In this document: positions 26,675 through 36,644 of the stretch, piece after piece
Numbering within the stretch: the stretch's first letter is position 1
Layout of the letters: each line of letters opens with the position of its first letter
Assembly: GCA_003854985.1 (NCBI GenBank)
Contig: RQOG01000033.1
Location: forward strand, 1-47,470
Source of the DNA: Calditrichota bacterium
GTDB lineage: Bacteria; Calditrichota; Calditrichia; Calditrichales; Calditrichaceae
Length of the DNA: 47,470 nt
Direction of reading: 5' to 3'
Notes under the pieces: model-generated
Told to the model about the DNA's origin: nothing
The model's input: only the letters and a program-made list of their open reading frames with translations
Database searches by the model: none
Made by a program: the position numbers and the translations under genes

Positions 26675-28852
26675 ATGAAGAGAAAAAGACGTATAAGCCA
26701 AAATTCAACCCGAATTACCAAGTCTTTCCGGCCGCCGACCTCCGTGATGAATCCGTTAATGAAAAAAGATAGTTCCGGCACCAAAAGAATGCTTAAAGTA
26801 CTATTAATTACTATTTTTTCCCTTATAATATCGGTGAGCATTTTTCTATATGTCCTAAGTCTGGATTTACCTTCTCTAAATAAACTCGAACAAATTAGTC
26901 CCGCCATGGCTTCCCAGGTTTATTCTTCCGATGGTGAGATAATATATTCTTTTTTCCGGCATGAAAACCGCCGATACATTCCATTCGAGAGAATTCCCGA
27001 ACATGTGATAGACGCTTTGCTTGCGGTAGAAGACAGGGAGTTTCATTCGCATTGGGGTGTAAACCTTATGGGCATTGTACGGGCGCTGATAATTGATTTG
27101 AGGTATATGGAAATCCGGCAGGGCGGAAGCACGATGACGATGCAACTGGCCAAAAACCTTTTTCTAACCTCAGAGCAAAATTTGCTGCGAAAAATAAAAG
27201 AAGCCATGCTGGCGGTTAGAATTGAATCTACTTACTCCAAATCGGAGATTTTAAGTTTATATTTAAATATCGTACCTTTCGGCAATCAGGCCTTCGGCAT
27301 TCAGGCTGCAGCCCGGCGTTATTTTGATAAATCGGTCGAAGAACTGACGGTTGATGAAGGCGCCATGTTGATCGGAATACTAAAAGGCAATACCTGGTAT
27401 TCTCCCATTCGGCATCCGGAACGAGCCAAGCAGCGCAGAAATGTGGTGATAAATAGTCTCGTGGATTATGGTAAACTTGAAGAAGAGAATGCGGATACGT
27501 TAAGATTAAAACCGCTCAATCTTAGTTTAGTTGATCCGCATGAAATGAAAATCGCTCCGTATTTCACCGAGCATGTTCGCCGCCAGCTCAATAGTATGCA
27601 GGATTCTCTTGGCATTGATGTTTATGAAAGCGGTCTGAGAATTTATACAACGCTCAATACGGACATGCAGGCCCATATGGAAAGAGCTGTGACCAAAAGA
27701 ATATCATGGGTTCAGGAAAGGGTTCATCGTCAATCTATTTTCAGAACATTAAAAGAAACCATGAATGATTCGGCTTTTAATGCATTATCAACGGTTCAAG
27801 TCGCTTTTGCCGCTTTAAATCCGCAGACGGGACACATACTGGCAATGATTGGCGGAAGAGATTTTACGGATTCGAAATTCAACCGCGTCACTCAGATGCG
27901 GCGTCAGCCCGGTTCGGCGATAAAACCGTTTTTATATACGGCGGCGATTGATAATGGTTATACCCCCGCCGACGTCTATCCCAATTTACCCACTGTGGAA
28001 TTCAATGCGGATGGTTCACGCTGGACACCTAAGAATTATGACGGTCGGGTTGGCGGCGAAAGGACATTAAGAGATGCCTTACGCAACTCCATAAATTTAA
28101 TTGCTATCCGTCTGATCAATGATATTACGCCACAGAGCGTTATTGAATATATCAGAAGTTTCGGAATCACCACCTCGGTGCGCCCCTATTCATCGCTTGC
28201 GCTTGGCGGAAGTTGTGAAGTAATACCTCTGGAATTAATCTCGGCCTTTGGCGCCTTCGCCAATAATGGAATTCTTGTTAAACCGCTGTCCATTTTACGC
28301 ATCGAAGATAAAAATGGTAATGTTATTTATGAACCGCGTCCCGAAGGCAGACGCCGTGAAGTAATTTCTCCCGTTACAAATTATATAATGAACAGTATGC
28401 TGCAGGATGTCGTCTCCAGAGGAACGGGTTATCCGATTCGAAGAGATTTTCAGTTCTTTTATCCCGCCGGCGGCAAAACGGGAACCACAAACGATTTTAC
28501 AAATGCCTGGTTTATAGGATATACGCCGGATATCGTAGCCGGAATCTGGCTGGGATTAGATGACTTCCAATATAATTTAGGCCAGGGTATGGCCGGAGGC
28601 GTGGCGGCCGTTCCTTTTTGGGGCGAATTTATGAAAGCGGTTTATGATTCGGTCGAATTTTCAAAACATCAATTCCGGGAAGTATCCAATATTGTAAAAC
28701 TAAAACTCTGCAGCGAAACGCATAAAATTGCCGGTCCGTTCTGCCCGAGTACCTATGAAGAAGTATTTAATCCCCGTCACCAGATAAAAGAAAAATGTGA
28801 TATACATACCGGCAGAGAAATTCAGAACAATACGCGGAGGAGAACATTTTAA
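26675..28852 (+). CDS. mrcA: Class A penicillin-binding protein (PBP1A family)
   Basis: A bifunctional peptidoglycan synthase of about 725 residues. A basic cytoplasmic N-terminus and one membrane anchor (about 42-62) precede the glycosyltransferase domain (EDREFHSHWG with catalytic Glu near 119, and QGGSTMTMQLAKN near 150). The transpeptidase domain has the active Ser413 in RQPGSAIKPF, SIN at about 471-473, and KTGTT at about 600. The C-terminal tail has three Cys (KLCSETHKIAGPFC and EKCDIHTG), a pattern common in PBP1A of this side of the tree. The start is ATG 26675 or TTG 26669; the Shine-Dalgarno is weak for both. Confidence 0.95.
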   Translation: MKRKRRISQNSTRITKSFRPPTSVMNPLMKKDSSGTKRMLKVLLITIFSLIISVSIFLYVLSLDLPSLNKLEQISPAMASQVYSSDGEIIYSFFRHENRRYIPFERIPEHVIDALLAVEDREFHSHWGVNLMGIVRALIIDLRYMEIRQGGSTMTMQLAKNLFLTSEQNLLRKIKEAMLAVRIESTYSKSEILSLYLNIVPFGNQAFGIQAAARRYFDKSVEELTVDEGAMLIGILKGNTWYSPIRHPERAKQRRNVVINSLVDYGKLEEENADTLRLKPLNLSLVDPHEMKIAPYFTEHVRRQLNSMQDSLGIDVYESGLRIYTTLNTDMQAHMERAVTKRISWVQERVHRQSIFRTLKETMNDSAFNALSTVQVAFAALNPQTGHILAMIGGRDFTDSKFNRVTQMRRQPGSAIKPFLYTAAIDNGYTPADVYPNLPTVEFNADGSRWTPKNYDGRVGGERTLRDALRNSINLIAIRLINDITPQSVIEYIRSFGITTSVRPYSSLALGGSCEVIPLELISAFGAFANNGILVKPLSILRIEDKNGNVIYEPRPEGRRREVISPVTNYIMNSMLQDVVSRGTGYPIRRDFQFFYPAGGKTGTTNDFTNAWFIGYTPDIVAGIWLGLDDFQYNLGQGMAGGVAAVPFWGEFMKAVYDSVEFSKHQFREVSNIVKLKLCSETHKIAGPFCPSTYEEVFNPRHQIKEKCDIHTGREIQNNTRRRTF

Positions 28853-28853
28853 G

Positions 28854-30050
28854 CTATTTCAGCCAGGACTCGGGATTAAAAGTTTCATTACCGCTGTAAA
28901 TTCCAAATCCCAGTCTCGAATCACCTGACAGGGAAACAGCGTCCCGGACGGTGCCTATAATATGCCCTGTGCCCACGATTTCGTCCTTTTCAACATAAAT
29001 CTCATCCAGATGCGAATATACCGTATAAAAGCCTTGTCCATGATCGATAATCAGCGTGTTTCCATAACCCGGCAAATAGGTGATTACACGAACAAGCCCT
29101 TTAAAGACGGATTGTACTTTTGTTCCGGCACTGCTGCTGATTTCGATATCGGTATTATTGATATAGGTTTTCGAAAACGGATCTCTTGTTTTTCCATAAT
29201 GTGTGACAACTTTGCCCTGCACCGGCCAGGGTAGTCTGCCTTTGGCTTTTCTAAAATCATCAAAATCGAATTCGGCAGTTTCCGCATGGTCACCTTTTCC
29301 TTCCCGTACTCTGCGGCTGCGTTCCAGGGCGTATATGATATTATCTAATTTTTCTCTTTCGGCTTCCTTATCCGATAATAGTCTTCGCTGTTGCGATTCA
29401 CTCCATTTTAATTTTTTGAGTATAACTTCCCTTTGGGATAGACGCACCAGGTAATTGCTTTCTTCCCGTTGTTTTTCGCGGATATTTTCTTCCATCCGTT
29501 TCAGGTTTTTATCAAGCTCCGCTTTTATCTCTTCTATGGCCTGTTTTTTTCTGTGAATGGTTTCTATGGTGCGTTGATCGTTTTCGGCTATTAGTCTGAG
29601 ATATTTATACCTGATAAAGGCCTGTGAGAAAGATTCCGAGGTTAATATTAGTTCAAGGTTTTTAACGCGGCTGTATTTATAGGCATAAACGGCCCGTTTA
29701 CCATATAATTTTTTTAAATCATCATATCGCTTTTGAGTCTCTCTTAATTCGGCATTTGTCTGGTCAATTTTTTTTTGCAGAATCTTCTGTTCCCTTACCA
29801 GTAATCCTTTAGCCTGGCCGATGAGAGCCATTTCTTCATTTATCATTTTTAACTGAATAACGACATTCGACTCTTCAATCTGAATTTTGGAAATTTCCTT
29901 TTTTAAACGGTCAATTTCCGATTTAATCGAATTAAGTCTGGATCGGTTTCTCTTAAGTTCACTGTCGTAATCAGTTTGAGATTGCAGGGGGATGATATAT
30001 AAAAATAAACAGATAAAAATTTTAGAATAAATATTGAATCTCGAAGCCAT
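28854..30050 (-). CDS. envC: EnvC-like murein hydrolase activator with degenerate LytM domain
   Basis: About 398 residues: signal peptide (1-25, cleaved near LQSQ), a long coiled coil (about 28-250) and a C-terminal LytM/M23 domain (about 275-398). The zinc site is lost: the first motif reads YINNTDIEI where active enzymes have H-x-G-x-D; the second keeps a His in VYSHLDEIYV; the third, HxH, reads RLGFGI. This is the EnvC/NlpD state, so it should activate a cell-wall amidase during division, not cut peptidoglycan. The start was set at ATG 30050 because the signal peptide begins there; it overlaps the upstream barrel gene by 29 bases. Its stop abuts the convergent PBP1A gene. Confidence 0.9.
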   Translation of the reverse strand: MASRFNIYSKIFICLFLYIIPLQSQTDYDSELKRNRSRLNSIKSEIDRLKKEISKIQIEESNVVIQLKMINEEMALIGQAKGLLVREQKILQKKIDQTNAELRETQKRYDDLKKLYGKRAVYAYKYSRVKNLELILTSESFSQAFIRYKYLRLIAENDQRTIETIHRKKQAIEEIKAELDKNLKRMEENIREKQREESNYLVRLSQREVILKKLKWSESQQRRLLSDKEAEREKLDNIIYALERSRRVREGKGDHAETAEFDFDDFRKAKGRLPWPVQGKVVTHYGKTRDPFSKTYINNTDIEISSSAGTKVQSVFKGLVRVITYLPGYGNTLIIDHGQGFYTVYSHLDEIYVEKDEIVGTGHIIGTVRDAVSLSGDSRLGFGIYSGNETFNPESWLK

Positions 30051-30837
30051 GACATAAATTGAGTTTCGGATGATATTCAAGCGCATACCCGCATTTAAAC
30101 TTCTTAATTTCCAATGAGAGACCAGCCGTTAATAAGTTCGTTGTCTCCCTTAAACCGGAACGAATAGTTAACCATTCATTTACCCGGTAATGTATTCCAA
30201 ATCTGTAGTCAAAATCAAATTTGTCTTCTTTTACTATATCCATCAGGATAGACATGGTGTTAAGAGGCGTATAGGATAGGCCAAGTGCAAAATTACCAGG
30301 CAAACGTTCCTGTGCCGGGGAGATTTTTGGCTCGGTCAGATTGGCGGCTACGGCACCGACTGATATCTCATCCGACAAATTATAACTGAGACCAAGATCA
30401 AAGCTGAAAGTCTGGCAATCGAGATATCTTTCTATATGAAGCGCATATAAATTTAAGCTGATTCCAATCAGTAATTTCTCTGAAAAAGAATAACTCATTC
30501 CTGTTCTTATTTCTGTTTCGGCATAGAGATTGTTCCCATATCTTTGGAGGCCGACTGCTAACGGAAATTTCCATAAATGAAATTCCGTATGCAGATTATA
30601 CTGATTGAGCCCCGGAATCTGGTAAAAATTCCTGAAAAAAGCGTTGACGCAACGGGCGCTGTCAGCCCCGATCAAGGCAGGATTATTAAACAACGCGAAA
30701 GTAATTTCGGGATATGTTATACCCGAACCGCCGCCGGCCAAAAAAGCAACACCGGCTCCTTTTCTTTCGAATGCACCGAAAAGCAGCGAATATGAAAATA
30801 ACCATAACAGAATACTATGAGTGAATTTCCGCCTCAT
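30022..30837 (-). CDS. PorV/FadL-like outer-membrane beta-barrel protein
   Basis: About 271 residues. After a signal peptide (MRRKFTHSILLWLFSYSLLFG) comes FLAGGGSGITYPEITFALFNNPALIG, resembling the N-terminal plug and 'NPA' block of PorV/PorQ/FadL-like proteins. Alternating hydrophobic/polar strands then run to a C-terminal aromatic residue (EIQYLF), the usual end of a barrel inserted by BamA. Function unknown; PorV-type proteins act with type IX secretion, but no other T9SS gene is in the window. I chose ATG 30837 since an extension to 30924 has no signal peptide. It is the first gene of the unit with envC. Confidence 0.78.
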   Translation of the reverse strand: MRRKFTHSILLWLFSYSLLFGAFERKGAGVAFLAGGGSGITYPEITFALFNNPALIGADSARCVNAFFRNFYQIPGLNQYNLHTEFHLWKFPLAVGLQRYGNNLYAETEIRTGMSYSFSEKLLIGISLNLYALHIERYLDCQTFSFDLGLSYNLSDEISVGAVAANLTEPKISPAQERLPGNFALGLSYTPLNTMSILMDIVKEDKFDFDYRFGIHYRVNEWLTIRSGLRETTNLLTAGLSLEIKKFKCGYALEYHPKLNLCHGFEIQYLF

Positions 30838-30956
30838 AACCAATACAATTTTTCCGGAATAAAACCTGGTGATAATTTGAAGATTTTGATATAATATAAT
30901 TCTCAGGCAATAAAAAGCCAACATAAAAAGTTAAAAGTTATAAATTTGGAAGTTAG

Positions 30957-32075
30957 ATGACAATTTATTTGGATTATGCCGCTACAACGCCGCAGGATCC
31001 GGCGGTTACGAAATATATCTCTGATATATGCCAGGATACATTTGGAAATCCCTCAAGCATTCATCAACAGGGCCGGAAGAGCAGAGCGCTTGTTGAAGAA
31101 TCCAGAGACCGGATCGCCCGTGAATTAGGGTGTTTGTCTAAAGAAATTATTTTTACAAGCGGAGGAACCGAGGCCAATAATTCGATTTTTATGAGTTTAT
31201 TGGGAACGAAAAAAAACAATCGGAAAAAAATTTTGATTCCGGCAACGGAACATGCTTCCGTTCTGGAACCGGTTCGCCGGTTAACCGCTTTCGGTTATGA
31301 AATACATAATATCCCGCTGAACGAACATGGTAATATTAACAGAGAAAAACTACCTGGCCTGATTGATGATAAAACCTGTCTGGTATCCGTAATGATGGTT
31401 AACAATGAAACGGGCATAGTCTATCCGGTTGCCGAGATCAGTAATCTTTGCCGGAATCGTGATGTGCTTTTTCATACGGATGCTGTTCAGGCTTTTGGCA
31501 GGATTGATTTTTCGTTCGATAGCCTTCTGGCTGATTTCATTACGATATCTGCGCATAAAATATATGGGCCGAAAGGTGTTGGCGCTTTGGTAGTCAGGCA
31601 GGGCGTGCCTTTTTTCCCGGTGTTTTATGGCGGCGGTCAGGAAACGAATCGTCGTCCCGGAACAGAAAATATATCAGGAATTGCAGGTTTTGCCAAAGCC
31701 GTTGATTTATTATCCGGGCACAGAGACTACCAGCATGTTCTCAAAATCAGAGACTATTTTGAAACCAGTTTACTAAATACATTTGACCAGGTTAAAATTA
31801 TAGGCAAGGACACCGACAGAATTCCGTTTATCAGTAATGCGGCATTTCCGGGAAATAAGGGTGATACTATTCTTTATCAACTTGATATGGCAGGAATAAA
31901 CGTTTCGGTCGGTTCGGCATGCAGTTCGGGGAGCCTGTCACCTTCTCATGTGATTCAGGCCATGAGACTTCCGCAGGATATTGTCGAAAGCGCGGTTCGT
32001 TTTAGTTTTGGCAGGTATTCAAAAATTGCAGAAATTGATTATCTTATTCAAGTTTTGAAAAGAATAATTAAATGA
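30957..32075 (+). CDS. Cysteine desulfurase (IscS/NifS-type, group I)
   Basis: A PLP enzyme that releases sulfur from cysteine for Fe-S clusters and thiolation. It is 372 residues long. N-terminal YLDYAATTP, SGGTEANN, the PLP Lys201 in SAHKIYGPKG and the persulfide Cys322 in GSACSSGSLSPSH, in the longer loop typical of group I. Neither iscU nor nifU is adjacent, nor is mnmA, so whether it serves Fe-S assembly or tRNA thiolation cannot be settled here. GGAAG precedes the ATG. The barrel gene diverges from it with only about 120 bp between starts. Confidence 0.95.
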   Translation: MTIYLDYAATTPQDPAVTKYISDICQDTFGNPSSIHQQGRKSRALVEESRDRIARELGCLSKEIIFTSGGTEANNSIFMSLLGTKKNNRKKILIPATEHASVLEPVRRLTAFGYEIHNIPLNEHGNINREKLPGLIDDKTCLVSVMMVNNETGIVYPVAEISNLCRNRDVLFHTDAVQAFGRIDFSFDSLLADFITISAHKIYGPKGVGALVVRQGVPFFPVFYGGGQETNRRPGTENISGIAGFAKAVDLLSGHRDYQHVLKIRDYFETSLLNTFDQVKIIGKDTDRIPFISNAAFPGNKGDTILYQLDMAGINVSVGSACSSGSLSPSHVIQAMRLPQDIVESAVRFSFGRYSKIAEIDYLIQVLKRIIK

Positions 32076-32109
32076 AAATATTAATGACTACTAATATCTG
32101 ACGGGGAAA

Positions 32110-33885
32110 ATGATTCAGGACGATGAAATAAAAGGCGGGATATACGATTTTGGTTTATTCAAACGTATGCTGGCGTATGGTAAATCTTACAAATTACTCG
32201 TTGGCGGAGGGGTTGCGCTGATCATTGCCGCCGCTTTTCTGCAGCTTGCCGGCCCTTATATCACCAAACTTGCCATCGATAAATATATAAAAACCGGCCA
32301 GCTGTCCGGTCTGAATTTTTTAGTAACGCTCTATATAGGCGTTTTAATTGTCACATTTTTCATTCAATATTATCAAACTTACATCACCCAATATCTGGGG
32401 CAGCGGCTGATGTATGATATCCGGTCGGAAATATTTGCCCATTTGCAAAAGCTTTCGTTCAAATTTTTTGACAAAAACCCGGTAGGCCGGTTAATGACCC
32501 GGGTAACCTCCGATGTTGAAGCGCTAAACCAGATGTTTACGGAAGGTGTGGTCAGTATTTTCGGCGACTTATTTTTACTAGCCGGGATCATTATTGTAAT
32601 GATTTCCATGAATACGGAATTGGCGCTTTGGACTTTTTCGGTAATCCCAATTCTGTTTATCATTACATCCGTTTTTAAGAGAAAAGTGCGCGGCGCCTTT
32701 CGCAATGTGCGCAAATGGCTGGCCCAGATAAACGCGTTTTTGCAGGAAAATATTACGGGAATGAATATTGTACAGGTATTTAACAGACAACAGGTTAATT
32801 ACCGTAAATTCACGGAAATCAATGCGAATCATACCAACGCTTATATTAAAATGATTTTTTATTATGCCGTGTTTTTTCCTGCCGTTGAAATTGTCGGCGC
32901 TATTGCTTTAGCCCTGCTCATTTGGAGAGGCGGGATTCTAAAAATAAACGAGATGGTAACTTACGGTTCTTTGGTGGCGTTCATTCAATATGCAAGGATG
33001 TTTTTTATGCCCATAAGCGATTTATCCGAAAAATATAACATTCTTCAGGGCGCCATGGCCTCTTCGGAGAGAATATTCAGATTACTCGATACGGAACCTG
33101 ATATTAAAAATGCTGATAACAGTATAAAATCTTCTGTTCTTAAGGGCAAAATCGAATTCAAAAATGTTGGTTTTTATTATGAGGATCAGGAGTTTGTTCT
33201 CAAAGATGTGTCATTTTCGATAACTCCGGGTGAAAGTATAGCCATTGTCGGGCACACCGGCGCCGGAAAAACAAGTCTGATCAATTTGCTTACCAGGCAA
33301 TATGATATACAGCAGGGAGAAATATTTATCGATGATGTGGAAATACATAAATGGAATGTTAGAAATCTTCGCTCACATATAGCGGTTGTTTTGCAGGATG
33401 TTTTTCTTTTTTCCGGCTCAATTATTGATAATATCCGTTTGGGTAACAAGACGATCACAGAAAATCAGGTTATGGAAGCCTGCCGGAAAGTTGCCGCCGA
33501 TACGTTTATTGAGAAGCTGCCGGATAAATATCATACGGTGCTAAATGAACGAGGCGCATCGCTTTCAATGGGTCAGCGGCAGTTGTTATCGTTTGCCAGA
33601 GCAGTGGCTTTTAATCCGGATATATTGATTCTGGATGAGGCTACTTCCAATATAGATACGGAAACGGAAATTCTTATTCAGCGCGCGCTGGATTATATGA
33701 TGAAGGACCGTACATCAATCATCATTGCCCATCGTCTTTCAACAATTAAGCATGTGGATAGAATATTGGTTTTTCATAAAGGACGATTAAAAGAACAGGG
33801 CGCGCATCGGCAGTTGCTGAATCTGGGAGGTTTATATAGCCGGCTTTACCAGTTACAGTATAAAGACCAGGTTATCGTATCCTGA
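32110..33885 (+). CDS. ABC exporter, fused membrane and ATPase domains (MsbA/multidrug type)
   Basis: The 591-residue half-transporter has a six-helix membrane domain (about 20-310) and a nucleotide-binding domain (about 345-580). Walker A is GHTGAGKTS, the Q-loop AVVLQDVFLFSGS, the signature is LSMGQRQ (Met replaces the first Gly of LSGGQ, a common variant), Walker B DILILDEATSNID, and the H-loop IIAHRLST. It should form a homodimer exporting a lipid, drug or peptide; the substrate is not predictable. It follows the desulfurase by 34 bp, with GGGGAAA upstream of the ATG, and could be co-transcribed. Confidence 0.93.
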   Translation: MIQDDEIKGGIYDFGLFKRMLAYGKSYKLLVGGGVALIIAAAFLQLAGPYITKLAIDKYIKTGQLSGLNFLVTLYIGVLIVTFFIQYYQTYITQYLGQRLMYDIRSEIFAHLQKLSFKFFDKNPVGRLMTRVTSDVEALNQMFTEGVVSIFGDLFLLAGIIIVMISMNTELALWTFSVIPILFIITSVFKRKVRGAFRNVRKWLAQINAFLQENITGMNIVQVFNRQQVNYRKFTEINANHTNAYIKMIFYYAVFFPAVEIVGAIALALLIWRGGILKINEMVTYGSLVAFIQYARMFFMPISDLSEKYNILQGAMASSERIFRLLDTEPDIKNADNSIKSSVLKGKIEFKNVGFYYEDQEFVLKDVSFSITPGESIAIVGHTGAGKTSLINLLTRQYDIQQGEIFIDDVEIHKWNVRNLRSHIAVVLQDVFLFSGSIIDNIRLGNKTITENQVMEACRKVAADTFIEKLPDKYHTVLNERGASLSMGQRQLLSFARAVAFNPDILILDEATSNIDTETEILIQRALDYMMKDRTSIIIAHRLSTIKHVDRILVFHKGRLKEQGAHRQLLNLGGLYSRLYQLQYKDQVIVS

Positions 33886-34111
33886 AAAAATGAACGAAAT
33901 AGCCACATATTTTAAAATATCTGATTCGGGTTAAAAAATATGGGCGGATTCTAAACATATTCTAAAAACTATCATGGGATTCGGAAAAAATGCCGATATT
34001 GAAATAGAAGGGAATATTAATCGATCTAATGTTTAGGATTATTAATAAATGCTTGAAAGGGAATCAATTTCTATTTGAATGTATTAAAAAAGTGTGGTGC
34101 AGATAATCGAA

Positions 34112-34588
34112 ATGGATAATGATATGCCAATGGAAATCGAGCGAAAATTCCTAGTAAAAAATGCGGACTGGAAAAAATCGGTGAAACCGGTTCATTATCG
34201 CCAGGGCTATATTTTTTCAGAAAAAGGCCGGAATGTCCGGATAAGGACATCCGGAGAACAGGCATTTTTAACCATAAAAAGCAGAATATCCGATCTGTCA
34301 CGGCTGGAATTTGAATATGAAATCCCCGTCCGGGATGCGGAAATACTTTTAAAAGAAGCCTGCCGGGGTAGCATAATTGAAAAAAACCGGTATATAATTC
34401 AACAAAAAGAATTAAAATGGGAAATTGATGAATTCCTTGGTCTTAACGAGGGCCTGGTAATTGCTGAAATTGAGTTAAAAGCGGAGGATCAGCCAATCGA
34501 GTTACCTGCATGGGTCGGAGAAGAAGTGACTAAAGATTCAAGATACTATAATGCTTATCTGGCTGAACATCCTTACAAAGAATGGTAA
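34112..34588 (+). CDS. CYTH-domain triphosphate tunnel protein
   Basis: A single CYTH domain of about 158 residues, the fold of bacterial triphosphatases and class IV adenylate cyclases. The signature ExExK is in MEIERKFLV at the N-terminus; the basic tunnel residues follow in RQGYIFSEKGRNVRIRTSG, AFLTIKSR and FEYEIPV, then the acidic EIDEF, AEIELKAED and YYNAYLA blocks. Inorganic triphosphatase is the likeliest activity; cyclase or thiamine-triphosphatase are alternatives. ATG 34112 is my choice, but 34124, 34130 and GTG 34094/34097 are in frame with no decisive Shine-Dalgarno. The related VTC fold lies 1.3 kb downstream. Confidence 0.9.
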   Translation: MDNDMPMEIERKFLVKNADWKKSVKPVHYRQGYIFSEKGRNVRIRTSGEQAFLTIKSRISDLSRLEFEYEIPVRDAEILLKEACRGSIIEKNRYIIQQKELKWEIDEFLGLNEGLVIAEIELKAEDQPIELPAWVGEEVTKDSRYYNAYLAEHPYKEW

Positions 34589-34760
34589 AGTAATGTAGTT
34601 TTGCAAAAGTAAATAAAAATTGTAAATTCAAATTTTGTTACTTGAAAAAAATAGAAACTTTTATAAGTACAATAACCATTAAAATGATAATTGTTTTTTC
34701 GAGTTATTATCGTACAGAAGATAGCGAAATAAAGATTAAACATAGAAGTTTATTAATAAA

Positions 34761-35843
34761 ATGAAACAAATATGGAAGACTCATTCAGGAAGAATATCGG
34801 TATTTTTACTTGTTTTAATCATAATGCTGGTTTTAATACTGCCTGTTTACGTTCCTCAGACCGTTAAGACGATCGCCAGAATTATTCCGGAAAAGGAATG
34901 GATAATATCCAAAGGTCAGGATGGGCGACTTTTATCTGTGTTAAAAAATCACAGACTGGCTAAAACGGAGAATTATACTCTGAATATTTTTGAACGCGGA
35001 GACGCAGTCCAGTTTAGATTAAATCCTCAGTTACAGCCCGGCTCGTTTATTAATAAAAATGATACGGTCGGATTTATTTATTCAAATGAGATTGAACGGG
35101 AATTGGCAAGACTCGAAGGCAGTTTATCTGCCCAGAAAGCTTCGCTTTTAATGAGCCTGACCGGTGAAAAAAATGCTTTAATCCAGGCGGCCAGGCAGGA
35201 ATTACTGGCGGCTGAAAAGCAGGCCGAATTACAAAAATCCATATTGGAACGGCAAAAAACATTATTCGAAAACAATTTGATTTCCCGCGAGCAATATGAT
35301 AATGAACTTACAAAATACGAATTGTTTAAATCGAATGCTCAGATTGCCAAAGCCCAGGTAGAAGCGGTCTCCACCGGGGAAAAAGAAGAATTGCTTAATT
35401 ATATCCGTTCACAAATAAATGCACTGGAAAAGGAAATCAATGTATTCAAAACGCGGCGCGACCGGTATCATCTCACGGCGCCGCTATCAGGCGAGTTAAA
35501 TATGAATTTTTCAACGGATACTTTAGCGCATATCCGCAGTTCGGATTCATTTATAGCGGTTTTGCCCGTTATTTATGAAGATTTACCCAGGATTAAAAAT
35601 GGAGCGAAATTAATTTTGTCTCCCTTAAATACTCCCGATCCTGTGGAAGGCAGAATTATAATGATTGATAAAATTATCCGGGTATTTCAGGGCAGGCAGG
35701 TAATCTATGCTACGGCTGTAATTGAGGATGCTCATCAGGCTTTATTGCCGGGATTGATCATGAAAGGTGAAATCACCTGTAATCAGGTATTATTGAGAGA
35801 ATATGTCTATAATATCATAAAAGATATTTTTTTCTGGAACTGA
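34761..35843 (+). CDS. HlyD-like membrane-anchored adaptor protein
   Basis: About 360 residues: a short cytoplasmic N-terminus, a membrane helix (about 11-33) and an extracytoplasmic part. A biotinyl-lipoyl-like beta segment (about 45-112) flanks a long alpha-helical coiled coil (about 113-240, rich in Ala, Glu, Leu, Gln and Lys), then LTAPLSGELN resumes the lipoyl-like half and a beta-barrel ends the protein. This is the membrane-fusion architecture of HlyD/EmrA proteins, but no ABC or RND pump follows; instead a VTC-domain protein starts at its stop codon (one-base overlap). Its role in this setting is unknown. Confidence 0.8.
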   Translation: MKQIWKTHSGRISVFLLVLIIMLVLILPVYVPQTVKTIARIIPEKEWIISKGQDGRLLSVLKNHRLAKTENYTLNIFERGDAVQFRLNPQLQPGSFINKNDTVGFIYSNEIERELARLEGSLSAQKASLLMSLTGEKNALIQAARQELLAAEKQAELQKSILERQKTLFENNLISREQYDNELTKYELFKSNAQIAKAQVEAVSTGEKEELLNYIRSQINALEKEINVFKTRRDRYHLTAPLSGELNMNFSTDTLAHIRSSDSFIAVLPVIYEDLPRIKNGAKLILSPLNTPDPVEGRIIMIDKIIRVFQGRQVIYATAVIEDAHQALLPGLIMKGEITCNQVLLREYVYNIIKDIFFWN

Positions 35844-36628
35844 TGATGGAACGATTAGAATATAAATTTTTATTGAATAACAAAAAAATCGATTCCCTGC
35901 GGCAGGCCTTAATGCCGTTCTTATTTTATGATGTATATGCGGAACGTTCTGCTGATAAGCAATACACGGTTAGAAGTATTTATTTTGATACATCCAGGCT
36001 CCGGTACTATCATGAAAAAATCGACGGCATTAAAATAAGAAAAAAAATCAGAATCCGCGGATATGATACACTTAACGGACAGGACCTTGTATTTTTGGAA
36101 ATTAAACGTAAATATGAAAACTATATATCCAAAAACAGAGCCGGGATACGTTATATTCATTTGCCTGAGTTATTTCAGACAGGCAAAACAGGCGAATTAA
36201 TCGTTCCTAAGCCTGATCCCGAAACGGCTAAAGAAGATGCAAGACGCTTTCTGCACCATGTTTTTAAAAACAATTTACGGCCTACTGTTTTAGTAGCCTA
36301 TGATCGCGAGGCTTATTTTAGCAAGTTTAATTCCGGGCTTAGAATAACAATCGATAAGAATTTGAGATACCTGGCCTTTCCGGCACTATCGGATTTATTT
36401 GAAGATGAAAAACTCCAGTTTGCCCAAAAGGGATTTTCCACACTTGAAATTAAATTTCATCACGGGTATCCGGATTGGCTGAGAGAGATATTGAAACAAT
36501 TTCATCTATCAAGGCAGGCTTTATCAAAATATACTATATGTCTTGATGCGCAGCGGTCATTGCATGCCATAAAAAGAAGATCGACCATTGCATTCACAGA
36601 TCAGTTCTGGCATAGCGAATCATATTAA
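35843..36628 (+). CDS. VTC-domain protein (polyphosphate polymerase-like)
   Basis: A 261-residue triphosphate-tunnel protein of the VTC family. In yeast the Vtc4 catalytic domain makes polyphosphate from ATP. The tunnel residues can be followed: Lys8 in RLEYKFL, Arg44 in VRSIYFDT, the basic IRKKIRIRGYD (68-74), Glu86/Lys88 in LEIKRK, Arg155 in VAYDREAY, Arg167 in RITIDKNL, Glu202/Lys204 in LEIKFHHG and Lys229-Tyr230 in LSKYTICLD. All expected blocks are present, so it looks active. It lacks SPX and membrane domains of the yeast complex. It overlaps the HlyD-like gene by one base and leads into DUF4956 16 bp on, a pairing also seen in other bacteria. Confidence 0.87.
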   Translation: MMERLEYKFLLNNKKIDSLRQALMPFLFYDVYAERSADKQYTVRSIYFDTSRLRYYHEKIDGIKIRKKIRIRGYDTLNGQDLVFLEIKRKYENYISKNRAGIRYIHLPELFQTGKTGELIVPKPDPETAKEDARRFLHHVFKNNLRPTVLVAYDREAYFSKFNSGLRITIDKNLRYLAFPALSDLFEDEKLQFAQKGFSTLEIKFHHGYPDWLREILKQFHLSRQALSKYTICLDAQRSLHAIKRRSTIAFTDQFWHSESY

Positions 36629-36644
36629 AAACAGGCAAAATATC

